Shown: piece after piece, positions 9,417-17,620 of the stretch
How positions within the stretch are numbered: position 1 is the first letter of the stretch
Layout: each line of letters starts with the position of its first letter
DNA from: CAZDAW01 sp964503685
GTDB lineage: Bacteria; Chloroflexota; Anaerolineae; Anaerolineales; Anaerolineaceae
Direction: 5' to 3'
DNA: 32,965 nucleotides
Assembly: GCA_964503685.1 (NCBI GenBank)
Contig: CAZDAW010000033.1
Span: 1-32,965 of the forward strand
The notes under the pieces: model-generated
Databases searched by the model: none
What the model was told of the DNA's origin: nothing
What the model saw: the letters and a program-made list of their open reading frames with translations, nothing else
Translations under genes and position numbers: made by a program

Positions 9417-9470
9417 GCGCAAACTCGTTTTTTGAAAGTCTATCATGTCATTGAATGCGAAGCAAGCAGT

Positions 9471-10052
9471 CTAACCACTGCGTTCTTTTTCAATGATGAA
9501 CTCAATATCTCTAACCGTCTTTTCCAGCTCCAATGCCAATCCTTGCGGTACCCTGCAACGAAAGATCTCGACCAGATTCTGATAATACCAGAGAGTTCCT
9601 TCCCGGCCCCCATTAAAACGCGACCATAATTTTTCTCCAAACTGACGATAATCTTGAAGAATAGAACGGGCATTGTGCAATTTGTCAGAAGCTGACACCA
9701 GACATACAGAAGGAGAAGCATCTTGCAAATGAGCCAGATAAGCTTCCTTTCGGGACCGCCAGGGAGGCTTGAAGAATGTATCCGAGTCCGTACATCCATT
9801 AACGATCATAACAACGGTTTCGCCAAAACGTTTTTTAATATCCTGCCGTGTGTTGTCGCCGCCCTGATCTTCTATGGCATCGTGTAAAAGTGCAGCAATC
9901 GCTTCATCTTCGTTCGCGCCAAACTCCAGAGCAATACTGGCTGTCCCTAATAAATGCGCGATATAAGGAACTGAGCTACCCTTCCGCTTCTGTCTGGCAT
10001 GTAGCTCGTATGCATATACCATTGCTTCCTGAAAACGTTTTGTCAGCACCAT
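9471..10052 (-). CDS. HD-domain hydrolase, small alarmone hydrolase (MESH1/SpoT-like) candidate
   Basis: This 193-residue protein is one HD domain with the order typical of the RelA/SpoT hydrolase: 'RKGSSVPYIAHLLGTA' (His33), LLHDAIED (His57-Asp58, Glu61-Asp62), RFGETVVMIVNGCTD, and ASDKLHN (Asp123). The metal ligands are all present. There is no synthetase or TGS domain, so it resembles stand-alone small alarmone hydrolases that remove pyrophosphate from (p)ppGpp or act on related nucleotides. The substrate is inferred, and other HD phosphohydrolases cannot be excluded. It is the first gene of the minus-strand unit HD-polA-TPR, and polA starts about 25-55 bp after its stop. The ATG lies six bases after a perfect TATAAT, suggesting a leaderless transcript. 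Confidence 0.75.
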   Translation of the reverse strand: MVLTKRFQEAMVYAYELHARQKRKGSSVPYIAHLLGTASIALEFGANEDEAIAALLHDAIEDQGGDNTRQDIKKRFGETVVMIVNGCTDSDTFFKPPWRSRKEAYLAHLQDASPSVCLVSASDKLHNARSILQDYRQFGEKLWSRFNGGREGTLWYYQNLVEIFRCRVPQGLALELEKTVRDIEFIIEKERSG

Positions 10053-10058
10053 TTACGT

Positions 10059-10064
10059 ATTATA
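10059..10064 (-). promoter_or_regulatory. -10 box of the HD-polA-TPR operon, leaderless
   Basis: Read on the minus strand, TATAAT (10064-10059) is followed by six bases and the ATG of the HD gene at 10052. The expected transcription start coincides with the start codon. The -35 region is weak (AGATAT-like at 17 bp). The box lies just upstream of the divergent plus-strand promoter at 10068, so the two promoters share DNA. Confidence 0.55.
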
Positions 10065-10067
10065 GCA

Positions 10068-10095
10068 TTGATAATTCGGGAATATCTCATATTAT
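10068..10095 (+). promoter_or_regulatory. Candidate promoter of the cytochrome c maturation operon
   Basis: TTGATA (10068-10073), a 16-bp spacer and TATTAT (10090-10095) form a good sigma-70-like promoter 32 bp before the first gene of the ccm cluster. It abuts the divergent -10 box of the HD-polA-TPR operon, so the two units may compete for polymerase. Confidence 0.55.
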
Positions 10096-10126
10096 TAGAG
10101 TAAAATTATTGTGGACAAGTTTGAGA

Positions 10127-11080
10127 ATGGCCATCAATCGATTACGAAAAATCTCTCTAAACAAATGGGTTATAGCCATTTTACTCATCGCCAGCCTGAT
10201 ATACCCTAAAACATCACTGGCGCGGCCGGATATTGTCCTCAGCACACTTGAGATTGACATCTGGCCTGAATATGATCGACCCGATGTTTTAGTAATTTAC
10301 CAGATATACCTTCCCAGCGATACTCCTTTACCGGCAGTACTTAGTTTCAGAATCCCCGCTTCAGTGAAAAGTGAAATCGATGTCGCTGCGCGAGACGTTG
10401 ATGGGCTATTATATAAAGTACCTTATACTGAACAATTAGATATCACCTGGAAAAAGATAACATTAACAACTTTTTCTCCAGAAGCGCGGCTTGAATACTA
10501 TGATCCAGAATTAAAACGTGACGGCTATTTGCGACATTTTAGCTACACCTGGTTAGGCGATTATGCTGTAGATAATCTCATCATTCAGGTACAAGAGCCA
10601 AGAGGGGCCACAGATGTAACCATCGTTCCAGAATTAGGCGCAGGTCAAAAAGGCGAAAGCGGTTTATTGCATCATACGGCGTCACTCGGAAAAATTCCAG
10701 ATAACAGGTTAGTGCGTGTAACGCTCGACTATCAAAGACTAACCGACGAGCTCAGCGTCGAGGGTCTGGCAGTCCGTCCAAGCGGCCCCTTATCCACATC
10801 CACAACAGGCCGAATTACCGTGAACGATTTAATGCCGGCAATTCTGGGCTTCCTGGCAGTTATTATCTCTCTCGTCATCTTGTGGTGGTACCAGCTAACC
10901 AAACAACGCAATCGTATGCTTAATTTTATAAACAGCAGAGACGGCAAATTTCAATTTGAGCAATCAACATCGAAACAAGGAACCATCTTTTGCTATAATT
11001 GCGGCAAAGAATCACTGCCTGGTGATATGTATTGCAGAATTTGCGGTACCCGCTTGCGCATTGAAAAACCAACCAAATAA
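10127..11080 (+). CDS. Membrane protein of the ccm operon with C-terminal zinc ribbon
   Basis: From the ATG at 10127 this is a 317-residue protein: a signal peptide or first membrane segment (about 13-32, ending SLARPD), a beta-rich extracytoplasmic domain (about 33-235), a membrane helix (about 243-265) and a cytoplasmic tail with a zinc ribbon, Cys289-x2-Cys292...Cys303-x2-Cys306. I do not recognise a characterised family. Its overall plan (beta-sandwich, C-terminal helix, short tail) resembles the lipoprotein at 15201 in the same operon, so both may sit on the Ccm complex. The frame stays open upstream to 9848, but that part overlaps the HD gene and lies before the promoter, so it is not used. 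ccmE follows 34 bp downstream. Confidence 0.65.
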   Translation: MAINRLRKISLNKWVIAILLIASLIYPKTSLARPDIVLSTLEIDIWPEYDRPDVLVIYQIYLPSDTPLPAVLSFRIPASVKSEIDVAARDVDGLLYKVPYTEQLDITWKKITLTTFSPEARLEYYDPELKRDGYLRHFSYTWLGDYAVDNLIIQVQEPRGATDVTIVPELGAGQKGESGLLHHTASLGKIPDNRLVRVTLDYQRLTDELSVEGLAVRPSGPLSTSTTGRITVNDLMPAILGFLAVIISLVILWWYQLTKQRNRMLNFINSRDGKFQFEQSTSKQGTIFCYNCGKESLPGDMYCRICGTRLRIEKPTK

Positions 11081-11114
11081 AAAATATTAATCGAGTTAAA
11101 CTGGAGCATTGACA

Positions 11115-11594
11115 TTGAAAAACCTAAAATTCTTCATCGGCAGCCTTGTAATCATCGCGGCTGTTATCTATTTAATCATCACATCAACGCAGGCCAACGC
11201 TCAATATTTCCTGACCGTCGATGAGCTTCTTGCACAAAATGAGAGTATTACCGAAAAACAGGTACGGGTTTCTGGCGCGGTGCTTGGCGACACCATTCAG
11301 TACGATCCCGAAAAGCTAACCTTATCATTCACTGTCGTTCACATACCGGCTGACAATCAGGAGATCGAAACAGCCGGCGGCCTCGCAAAAGTTTTACATG
11401 AGGCGGTTAATAATCAAAATCTTTCACGGTTAAATATCATCTACAACGGCCCCAAACCCGATTTATTACAGAATGAAGCTCAGGCAATAATTACCGGCCA
11501 TCTGGGGAAGGATGATATTTTTTACGCAGACGAATTATTGCTTAAATGCCCCACCCGTTATGAAGAATCTCTACCAGGACAGGTAGAATCATGA
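11115..11594 (+). CDS. ccmE: Cytochrome c maturation haem chaperone CcmE, CXXXY type
   Basis: This 159-residue protein has one N-terminal membrane anchor (about 5-24) and an OB-fold periplasmic domain: KQVRVSGAVLGDTI..., LSFTVVHIPADNQEI, IIYNGPKPDLLQNEAQAIITG. CcmE receives haem from CcmC/CcmD and passes it to CcmF/CcmH. The haem-binding site near the C terminus reads LLLKCPTRYEE, so the usual HXXXY histidine is replaced by cysteine (Cys145, Tyr149). This is the CXXXY form known from archaea and some bacteria. The start is TTG; the TTG at 11115 is preferred over 11109 because GGAG (11103-11106) then lies eight bases upstream. Its TGA overlaps the ccmF ATG (ATGA). Confidence 0.9.
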   Translation: MKNLKFFIGSLVIIAAVIYLIITSTQANAQYFLTVDELLAQNESITEKQVRVSGAVLGDTIQYDPEKLTLSFTVVHIPADNQEIETAGGLAKVLHEAVNNQNLSRLNIIYNGPKPDLLQNEAQAIITGHLGKDDIFYADELLLKCPTRYEESLPGQVES

Positions 11595-13657
11595 TCCCGA
11601 ATTTTGGTTACAGTCTGATTCTGATCACATTCGCGCTCTGTTTATATGGCGCATGGGCAGCAATTTATGGATACACAAAGAAGGAAGCAACGTGGATTGA
11701 AAGCGCCCGTTATGCCATGTGGCTGACTTTTCCACTGATAACTCTATCCATATTCAGCCTGCTATATTTACTGGTGAATAATCACTTTGAAGTGGTGTAT
11801 GTTTATCAGGTTATCAATACCAGCATGCCCACATACCTGAAAATAACTGCTTTATGGGGTGGACAATCTGGTTCATTGCTTTTTTGGTCATGGCTCATGT
11901 CCGCCTTTGCAGCGCTCCTGATGCTGCAAAAATGGGAGCAACAAGATAGAGAGCTGCTCCCCTGGGTCATTATTGTAATTTCGGTCACCTTGCTATTCTT
12001 TCTCGGCATGTCGGTTTTCATCGAGAATCCATTTATCCGTTTCTGGCAGATGTCAAACGGCGAGATAGTTCGCTCTATGTTCCCACCCAACAGATCTTTG
12101 CCACTGATCCCTGTTGAAGGTCAAGGATTAAATCCTCTTTTACGTCACCCAGGGATGATACTTCACCCACCCATGCTCTACCTTGGTTTTGTGTCCTCTG
12201 TTATCCCATTCGCATACGCGATTGCATCGCTGATGACTGGAAGAATCGACGATCGATGGACAAGAACAACCCGCCGCTGGATACTCACTGCCTGGCTTTT
12301 CTTATCAATGGGACTGATTCTTGGTATGCGCTGGGCTTACGATGTTTTAGGTTGGGGGGGATACTGGGGATGGGATCCAGTTGAGATTTCCGCTCTTATG
12401 CCCTGGCTGACAGGAACGGCGCTTTTGCACTCTGTTATGATTCAAGAACGCCGGGGAATGCTTAAAAGATGGAACATGGTGTTGGCAATTTTGACATACG
12501 ATCTGGTCATTTTTGGTACTTTTCTCACCAGGTCAGGTGTGCTTTCATCAGTACATTCTTTTGCACAAAGCGCCATTGGTCCACTCTTTTTCATTTACAT
12601 CGGTTTGACTTTAACCGCGTCTCTGGCCGTTTTGCTCATACGGTGGGATTCACTGAAATCAGAAGCACAAATGACTTCACTGCTTTCGCGTGAATCATTA
12701 TTCCTCTTCAACAATCTGCTTTTCATGGGAATATTAATTGTGTGTTTCTGGGGAGTCGTTTTTCCTTTGATCTCGGAATGGGTCATGGGACAAAAAATTA
12801 CCGTTGGCCCGCCCTTCTACCGGCGAGCGACGGGGCCTCTGTTTGCCGGTTTGCTCGTTCTGATGGGAATTGCCCCACTGGTTGCCTGGCGCCGGACAAC
12901 TGCGCGAATGCTTGGTCGTTCAATCTGGAAACCGACTGTATTATCTATTCTGGCGCCCATCGTCTGTCTCATATTGGGAATTCGCCAACCAGCCGCCCTG
13001 TTGGGTTTTTGGCTAATTGCTTTCGTTATCTGTGTGACGCTATATGAATACGGGCGTGGAGCATTGATTCGCCGACAAAGTACAGGCGAAAATATATTTT
13101 TAGCATTCTGGTGTCTAGCCAAAAGCAACCGCCGTCGTTATGGCGGATATATCGTGCATCTGGGTATTGTGCTGATGGCAATTGGCATCCTGGGAATTGA
13201 ACTATTCCAGACCGAAACACAGGGAACCATCCCCGTCAACGGGCAACTGACACTCAATCAATATACGTTAACCTATCGATCCATGGCTGAATTCGATACC
13301 CCGGATGGGAGAAGTATCGCTCGCGCAGTAGTCGGAATCTCAAAGAATGGGAAACCGATCGGCGAGCTTTACCCACGCCGAGATTATTATTACCTGTATG
13401 AACAAGCCGCAACAATACCGGGGGTCTGGTCAACAATGGAAGATGATCTATATGTTATTCTGATTGACTGGCTTCCAATTTCTTCTGAAGGCGCCACTTT
13501 TAAAGTCTTTCACAATCCCCTGGTCAACTGGTTGTGGCTGGGAGGGATGGTTTTAATCCTGGGTATGGTTGTGGCAATTTTACCTTCGCATGAAAGTAAA
13601 AAAGTTTTTAAACCCACTCTGGTCATACCGGCGTCAAGGAAGGATAAAAATGCGTAG
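11591..13657 (+). CDS. ccmF: Cytochrome c haem lyase subunit CcmF
   Basis: This 688-residue polytopic membrane protein has the haem-handling WWD motif WGGYWGWDPVE (Trp255 to Glu265) followed by ALMPWLTGTALLHS. The His-bearing loops of the family are visible: LLRHPGMILHPPMLYLGF before the WWD motif, LSSVHSF after it, and RRRYGGYIVHLGIVLMAIG before the large C-terminal periplasmic domain. CcmF takes haem from CcmE and attaches it to reduced cytochrome c thiols together with CcmH. It begins inside the ccmE stop (ATGA) and its last eight bases overlap ccmH, so the three are translationally coupled. Confidence 0.95.
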   Translation: MIPNFGYSLILITFALCLYGAWAAIYGYTKKEATWIESARYAMWLTFPLITLSIFSLLYLLVNNHFEVVYVYQVINTSMPTYLKITALWGGQSGSLLFWSWLMSAFAALLMLQKWEQQDRELLPWVIIVISVTLLFFLGMSVFIENPFIRFWQMSNGEIVRSMFPPNRSLPLIPVEGQGLNPLLRHPGMILHPPMLYLGFVSSVIPFAYAIASLMTGRIDDRWTRTTRRWILTAWLFLSMGLILGMRWAYDVLGWGGYWGWDPVEISALMPWLTGTALLHSVMIQERRGMLKRWNMVLAILTYDLVIFGTFLTRSGVLSSVHSFAQSAIGPLFFIYIGLTLTASLAVLLIRWDSLKSEAQMTSLLSRESLFLFNNLLFMGILIVCFWGVVFPLISEWVMGQKITVGPPFYRRATGPLFAGLLVLMGIAPLVAWRRTTARMLGRSIWKPTVLSILAPIVCLILGIRQPAALLGFWLIAFVICVTLYEYGRGALIRRQSTGENIFLAFWCLAKSNRRRYGGYIVHLGIVLMAIGILGIELFQTETQGTIPVNGQLTLNQYTLTYRSMAEFDTPDGRSIARAVVGISKNGKPIGELYPRRDYYYLYEQAATIPGVWSTMEDDLYVILIDWLPISSEGATFKVFHNPLVNWLWLGGMVLILGMVVAILPSHESKKVFKPTLVIPASRKDKNA

Positions 13658-14129
13658 ATTTTTTCTCGTTTCGATAATGTTAATTCTCTTTTTCTGGGTC
13701 GCGCCGGTCAATGCGCAACAGCCAACGCCATCAGACGATGATGTAAACGCGATCGCCAAACAACTGTATTGCCCAATTTGCGAGAATACCCCTCTGGATG
13801 TTTGCCCAACAAAGGCCTGCGCAGACTGGCGTGAACAGATCCGACAAAAATTGAATGAGGGTTGGTCTGAACAACAGATTAAAGATTTTTTTGCCGCGCA
13901 ATACGGAGATAGCGTTCTGGCCGATCCACCACGCAGCGGAATAAACTGGCTGGTTTATTTAATTCCAGCGATCGTCATTATCGTCGGTATAGCCATCACG
14001 ATAAATGTATTAAAAAACTGGCAACATCCCATGGAACAACCAGTCAACCATCAGGCAAATGATGAACTTTCGCAAAGTGAATACATTCAGCGCCTTGAAG
14101 AAGAACTTAAAAAGCGCCGCAAAACATAG
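13650..14129 (+). CDS. ccmH: Cytochrome c maturation thiol protein CcmH/NrfF with two extra cysteines
   Basis: From the ATG at 13650 (AAGGA upstream, eight-base overlap with ccmF) the protein has 159 residues. It has a signal peptide to about residue 22, then a three-helix CcmH domain with Cys41-Pro-Ile-Cys44 in place of LRCxxC, and ADWREQIRQKLNEGWSEQQIKDFF...YGDSVLADPP, the family's second signature. A membrane helix covers about 107-128, and a basic tail follows. Odd point: two more cysteines, Cys52 and Cys57 (VCPTKAC), lie in the loop between helices 1 and 2. CcmH reduces or presents the apocytochrome CXXCH thiols to CcmF. Family membership is clear; the role of the extra cysteines is unknown. 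Confidence 0.9.
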   Translation: MRRFFLVSIMLILFFWVAPVNAQQPTPSDDDVNAIAKQLYCPICENTPLDVCPTKACADWREQIRQKLNEGWSEQQIKDFFAAQYGDSVLADPPRSGINWLVYLIPAIVIIVGIAITINVLKNWQHPMEQPVNHQANDELSQSEYIQRLEEELKKRRKT

Positions 14130-14156
14130 TTTTTGATTATATCAGTGGAGTATAGT

Positions 14157-14726
14157 ATGCCAGTTAATATAACAGAGGAGACTTCAGCGAAATCATCGCC
14201 CAGACCAACCTGGGGATATTTCGTTGCCTTCGGAATACTCTTTGCTTTTCTTGTCCTGCTCGGTTATGGATTATGGAAATCGCAACAAGGATCAATCCGC
14301 GCAGGAGAAAACTCGCCGGATTTTTCGCTCACAACTTTCGATGGTCAGCAAATTGACTTGAATTCATTAACCGGCAATGTCGTCGTACTGAATTTCTGGG
14401 CTTCATGGTGTACGACATGCGAAGAGGAAGCAGCCGATTTGCAGGCAGCATGGAATTATTACCAATCGCAGGACAATGTTATTTTTATCGGAGTGGATTA
14501 TATGGATTCTGAACAAAAAGCAATCGCTTATATAGAAAAGTATAATATCACCTACCCGAATGCTCCTGATACTGGCGGGTGGGTTTCATCGTCTTTTCGG
14601 GTGCGCGGCGTTCCGGAGACTTTCGTTATCGATCCATCTGGTAAAATTGCTTCAATCAAAATTGGGCCCTACAGCTCGCTGGCTGAAATTCAGGCCGCTA
14701 TAGACCCATTACTCACACAACAATAA
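14157..14726 (+). CDS. ccmG: Membrane-anchored thiol-disulfide thioredoxin (CcmG/ResA/TlpA type)
   Basis: From the ATG at 14157 (GGAG six bases upstream) the product has 189 residues. It has a short cytoplasmic N terminus, one membrane helix (about 22-43) and a TlpA/ResA-like thioredoxin domain: 'GENSPDFSLTTFDGQQIDL', NFWASWCTTCEEEA with active-site Cys85-Thr-Thr-Cys88, the inserted helix region, and the cis-Pro loop RVRGVPETFVIDPSG. It should keep apocytochrome c or CcmH cysteines reduced outside the cytoplasm. The reading frame extends 24 bases upstream to a TTG, but the ribosome site favours the ATG. CcmG and ResA cannot be cleanly separated by sequence; context supports CcmG. Confidence 0.88.
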   Translation: MPVNITEETSAKSSPRPTWGYFVAFGILFAFLVLLGYGLWKSQQGSIRAGENSPDFSLTTFDGQQIDLNSLTGNVVVLNFWASWCTTCEEEAADLQAAWNYYQSQDNVIFIGVDYMDSEQKAIAYIEKYNITYPNAPDTGGWVSSSFRVRGVPETFVIDPSGKIASIKIGPYSSLAEIQAAIDPLLTQQ

Positions 14727-14749
14727 GATATTTATTATAAAGAGAAATC

Positions 14750-15196
14750 ATGGACCTGGGTTCACTACTATTAGCGCTGGCAGTCATCATTCCGATTGGT
14801 GTATTGATCAGCCGCCCGTTTTTGCAAAAAAATTCCTCTGACATGCTCATAACAGAAGAGGTAAATGTCAAAGAGACATCAGCTTTATTAACAGAGCGTG
14901 AGCGTTTAATCAATATGCTCCAGGAATTGGAATTCGATTATACATCCGGGAAAATCCCTCCCGAAGATTATGCTGCTCAACGGAATGGATTGCTCATCCA
15001 GGGGGCAGAAATACTTCGCCGACTAGACGCCACATTTAAACCAGAAACGACAGACCTGGATGCCAGAATTGAAGAGATGATTACCGCCCATCGTGAGATG
15101 CGTTCAGCTAATTCAACTTCAGTCTGCCCCAGATGTGGAAAATCCATCCAGCCGACCGATCGTTTTTGTTCAAAATGTGGTACTGCGCTCCATTGA
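14750..15196 (+). CDS. CcmI-like membrane protein with C-terminal zinc ribbon
   Basis: This 148-residue protein has an N-terminal membrane helix (about 4-21), a helical stretch RERLINMLQELEFDYTSGKIPPEDYAAQR (about 50-78) that matches the N-terminal region of CcmI (CycH) proteins, and a zinc ribbon Cys126-x2-Cys129...Cys140-x2-Cys143. The TPR domain of full-length CcmI is absent. CcmI normally delivers apocytochrome to the haem lyase; whether this short form does is unknown. The zinc ribbon echoes the one in the operon's first gene. The ATG has AAAGAGA upstream, and the gene follows ccmG by 23 bp. Confidence 0.7.
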   Translation: MDLGSLLLALAVIIPIGVLISRPFLQKNSSDMLITEEVNVKETSALLTERERLINMLQELEFDYTSGKIPPEDYAAQRNGLLIQGAEILRRLDATFKPETTDLDARIEEMITAHREMRSANSTSVCPRCGKSIQPTDRFCSKCGTALH

Positions 15197-15200
15197 GACG

Positions 15201-16226
15201 ATGATGAAACAATTATTTTCTGTTTTTACGTTATTAGGCTGCTTCCTACTTGCAGCCTGTTCATTCTCAACCAGAGAAGACATCACTCCCCCACCTGGCA
15301 TTGAACAAAGTGTTTCTCAATCTCCGAAAACACAAACAAGAGATGAGACTGAAAACAATCCACCCATCACCCAAGATGCCTCCCCCACCCCCAGGCAAGC
15401 TGAACCACTAAATCCGCCAGATGAAATCAAAACCACCCAGGATATTTCCGGTTTGACCATAACCCGGATGCACCTGTTTTTTGAACTAACCGCTCAGGAT
15501 ATGATACAGATCACCCAGATGGTCATGATTGCCAACCCTACCAAAGAGGCCGTCGGGCCGGTAGAAGCCGGCTCACCGGTATTGACATTTCCTCTAACGC
15601 CGGGCTATACCAATTTGCAATTCCAAGACGGCGAGCTAGGTGATCGCTATCTATTGACGAAGGACGGCTTTGGGGATACCTCCAGCCTTCCCCCGGATAA
15701 GATGCGCCAGATCCTATACACTTATGAACTGCCGTTTACAGATCCTTTTACGTTTTCGCAAACTTTAAAATATCCGATTGAGGCGATGATCATTGTATTA
15801 CCTGAGACAGGCCTTCATTTGCAAAGCGACCAGCTTCAATTCGAAGGCGTGCAGAAAGCCCAAGAAGTCAGTTTTCAGGTTTATAGAGGGGAAAATTTTC
15901 CGGCAGGCCATCCATTGAAATTATCCATTAACAGTTCGCCTGTGAATTTATCGTTCTCAAATGACAATTTGTGGAATCTGTTGATCGGGGGGGGAGTCTT
16001 ATTACTCTCAATAGCATTAGGCGGTTTTTGGGTTCACCGTTATCAACACCCCGTCGAAAAATTTACCAACAGAGTCGAGACACCCGACGACAAAACCAGA
16101 TTGTTGGATGCCATTTTGACACTCGATGATGAATATCAAAACGGAAAAATCTCCGAACAGGATTACCTCAAACAGAGAGTAACACTAAAAGCGCGCTTGA
16201 TGACATTGCTGCAGGAAAAGAAATGA
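15201..16226 (+). CDS. Lipoprotein of the ccm operon with C-terminal membrane helix
   Basis: From the ATG pair at 15201/15204 the product has 341 residues: a lipoprotein signal with lipobox LAAC (Cys20), a Pro/Thr-rich linker starting DITPPPG, a beta-rich extracytoplasmic domain (about 85-255), a membrane helix (about 262-282), and a cytoplasmic tail with LLDAILTLDDEYQNGKISEQ (helix-GKIS-helix). That tail motif resembles the ELEFDYTSGKIPPEDY segment of the preceding gene. I do not recognise a characterised family. It starts four bases after the stop of the previous gene, and its stop overlaps the ccmA ATG (ATGA), so it clearly belongs to the ccm operon. The frame is open to 15093, but that part overlaps the upstream gene. 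Confidence 0.7.
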   Translation: MMKQLFSVFTLLGCFLLAACSFSTREDITPPPGIEQSVSQSPKTQTRDETENNPPITQDASPTPRQAEPLNPPDEIKTTQDISGLTITRMHLFFELTAQDMIQITQMVMIANPTKEAVGPVEAGSPVLTFPLTPGYTNLQFQDGELGDRYLLTKDGFGDTSSLPPDKMRQILYTYELPFTDPFTFSQTLKYPIEAMIIVLPETGLHLQSDQLQFEGVQKAQEVSFQVYRGENFPAGHPLKLSINSSPVNLSFSNDNLWNLLIGGGVLLLSIALGGFWVHRYQHPVEKFTNRVETPDDKTRLLDAILTLDDEYQNGKISEQDYLKQRVTLKARLMTLLQEKK

Positions 16227-16918
16227 TCGAAGTTCATCATCTGGTTAAGAAATTCGGCAATAAAGCCGTATTGAATGATCTTAATTTTCAGGCAAGAAAC
16301 GGCGAATTCGTTGCACTGCTTGGCCCAAATGGCGCAGGTAAAACAACTTTCTTACGCATTCTCGCTTCGCTGATGCGCCCAAATTTTGGCGAAGTGCGAA
16401 TTGCCAACTGTCATTTGCCCGATCAATCAAAGGCAGCGCGGCAGAATATCGGGTTTGTATCTCATCAGCCGCTTCTTTACGGCGATTTGACTGCTGTGGA
16501 GAATCTCCGTTTTTATGGACAAATTTACCAGGTTTCTAATCTTGTGCAAAAAATAGACGATGTTCTATCGCTGGTCGGCTTGCAGCAATGGCGGCATCAG
16601 CCCGTGCGTACCTTTTCCCGCGGCATGCAGCAGCGTTTATCCATTGCCAGGGCGGTCCTGCACAACCCTGATGTTCTACTCTTCGATGAGCCTTATACCG
16701 GGTTAGACCAGGATGCCTGTACGATGCTGGATCAAATTCTGGGGAATGTAAGCGCGCAAGGGCGTACAATCATCCTGGCTTCTCACGATTTCACCCGTAT
16801 CATTGATCTGGCAACTCGTTTTGACGTCCTCTCATTGGGAAGTATCCGTTCTTCTTGCCCCAGTGATCAACTTCCGGGTGGCAGCGTGCTGGAATTCTAC
16901 CGTCAAGCATTGTTATGA
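16223..16918 (+). CDS. ccmA: Haem exporter ATP-binding protein CcmA
   Basis: This 231-residue ABC ATPase has Walker A GPNGAGKTT (about 34-42), Q-loop FVSHQPLLYGDLT, signature FSRGMQQRL (the R-G-M form usual in CcmA), Walker B VLLFDEPYTGLD, and switch ILASHDF. With CcmB it forms the ABC module that drives release of holo-CcmE from the CcmC-CcmD complex. It overlaps the lipoprotein gene and ccmB by four bases each (ATGA at both ends). Confidence 0.93.
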   Translation: MIEVHHLVKKFGNKAVLNDLNFQARNGEFVALLGPNGAGKTTFLRILASLMRPNFGEVRIANCHLPDQSKAARQNIGFVSHQPLLYGDLTAVENLRFYGQIYQVSNLVQKIDDVLSLVGLQQWRHQPVRTFSRGMQQRLSIARAVLHNPDVLLFDEPYTGLDQDACTMLDQILGNVSAQGRTIILASHDFTRIIDLATRFDVLSLGSIRSSCPSDQLPGGSVLEFYRQALL

Positions 16919-17616
16919 ATAACCGGCCTGCATTTTCATCAATCCGGTCTTTTTTTCAGACTACCAAGATGATAATCTGGAAAGACTTAAAGGCTGAATT
17001 TCGCAGCCATGAATTACTCACTGCTATGCTGGTCTTTGCCCTGCTGGTTATTTTGATGTTTAACTTTGCATTGGAATTGGATATCCGGCTTCGCTCCACG
17101 ATCACCGCCGGTGTACTTTGGACAACGTTTGTTTTCGCCGGCGAGTTGGGATTGAACCGCTCACTGGCGATTGAAAAAGACCGCGGATGCCTGGATGGAT
17201 TACTGCTGGCCCCGGTTGAGCGCAGCGCCATCTATTTCGGAAAAGTCTTTACCAATCTGATCATGATGCTCCTTATGGCAGCGATTGTTATCCCTGTCTA
17301 CACGTTGTTATATAATGTAAATCTCTTTCGCCCCATATTCTTTTTGGTTGTCTTACTGGGGTGCCTTGGCTATGCAGTCGTTGGGACTCTGCTAGCCAGT
17401 ATGACGGTTCAAACACGCTCTCGCGATACGTTGTTGCCCATTCTGTTATTCCCGGTGGCGATACCGATCCTAGTCGCCTCTGTAAAAGCCAGCTCGGGCG
17501 TTTTCGACAATCAAACATGGGCGCAAGTCATGCCCTGGATCAATTTATTGATCGGTTATGACGTGATTTTTATTGCGCTTGCTTTCATGGTTTTTGATGA
17601 AGTGGTACAGGAGTAA
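16915..17616 (+). CDS. ccmB: Haem exporter permease CcmB
   Basis: This 233-residue protein has six predicted membrane helices and the CcmB start 'IIWKDLKAEFRSHELLTAML' (residues about 20-39), followed by GVLWTTFVFAGELGLNRSLAIEKDRGCLDGLLLAP, a well-conserved CcmB segment (about 62-97). It partners with CcmA. The ATG overlaps the ccmA stop, and ccmC begins four bases after its TAA. Confidence 0.93.
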   Translation: MNNRPAFSSIRSFFQTTKMIIWKDLKAEFRSHELLTAMLVFALLVILMFNFALELDIRLRSTITAGVLWTTFVFAGELGLNRSLAIEKDRGCLDGLLLAPVERSAIYFGKVFTNLIMMLLMAAIVIPVYTLLYNVNLFRPIFFLVVLLGCLGYAVVGTLLASMTVQTRSRDTLLPILLFPVAIPILVASVKASSGVFDNQTWAQVMPWINLLIGYDVIFIALAFMVFDEVVQE

Positions 17617-17620
17617 TTCA

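Noticed and set aside
9848..10126. Upstream extension of the first ccm-operon gene by 93 codons
   Set aside because: It lies antisense to the HD gene and before the candidate promoter; a signal peptide begins properly at the ATG at 10127.
15093..15200. Upstream extension of the ccm-operon lipoprotein
   Set aside because: It overlaps the zinc ribbon of the preceding gene; the lipoprotein signal starts at 15201.
17573..17620. Upstream extension of ccmC
   Set aside because: It lies inside ccmB; AGGAG before 17621 and the family's N terminus support the later start.
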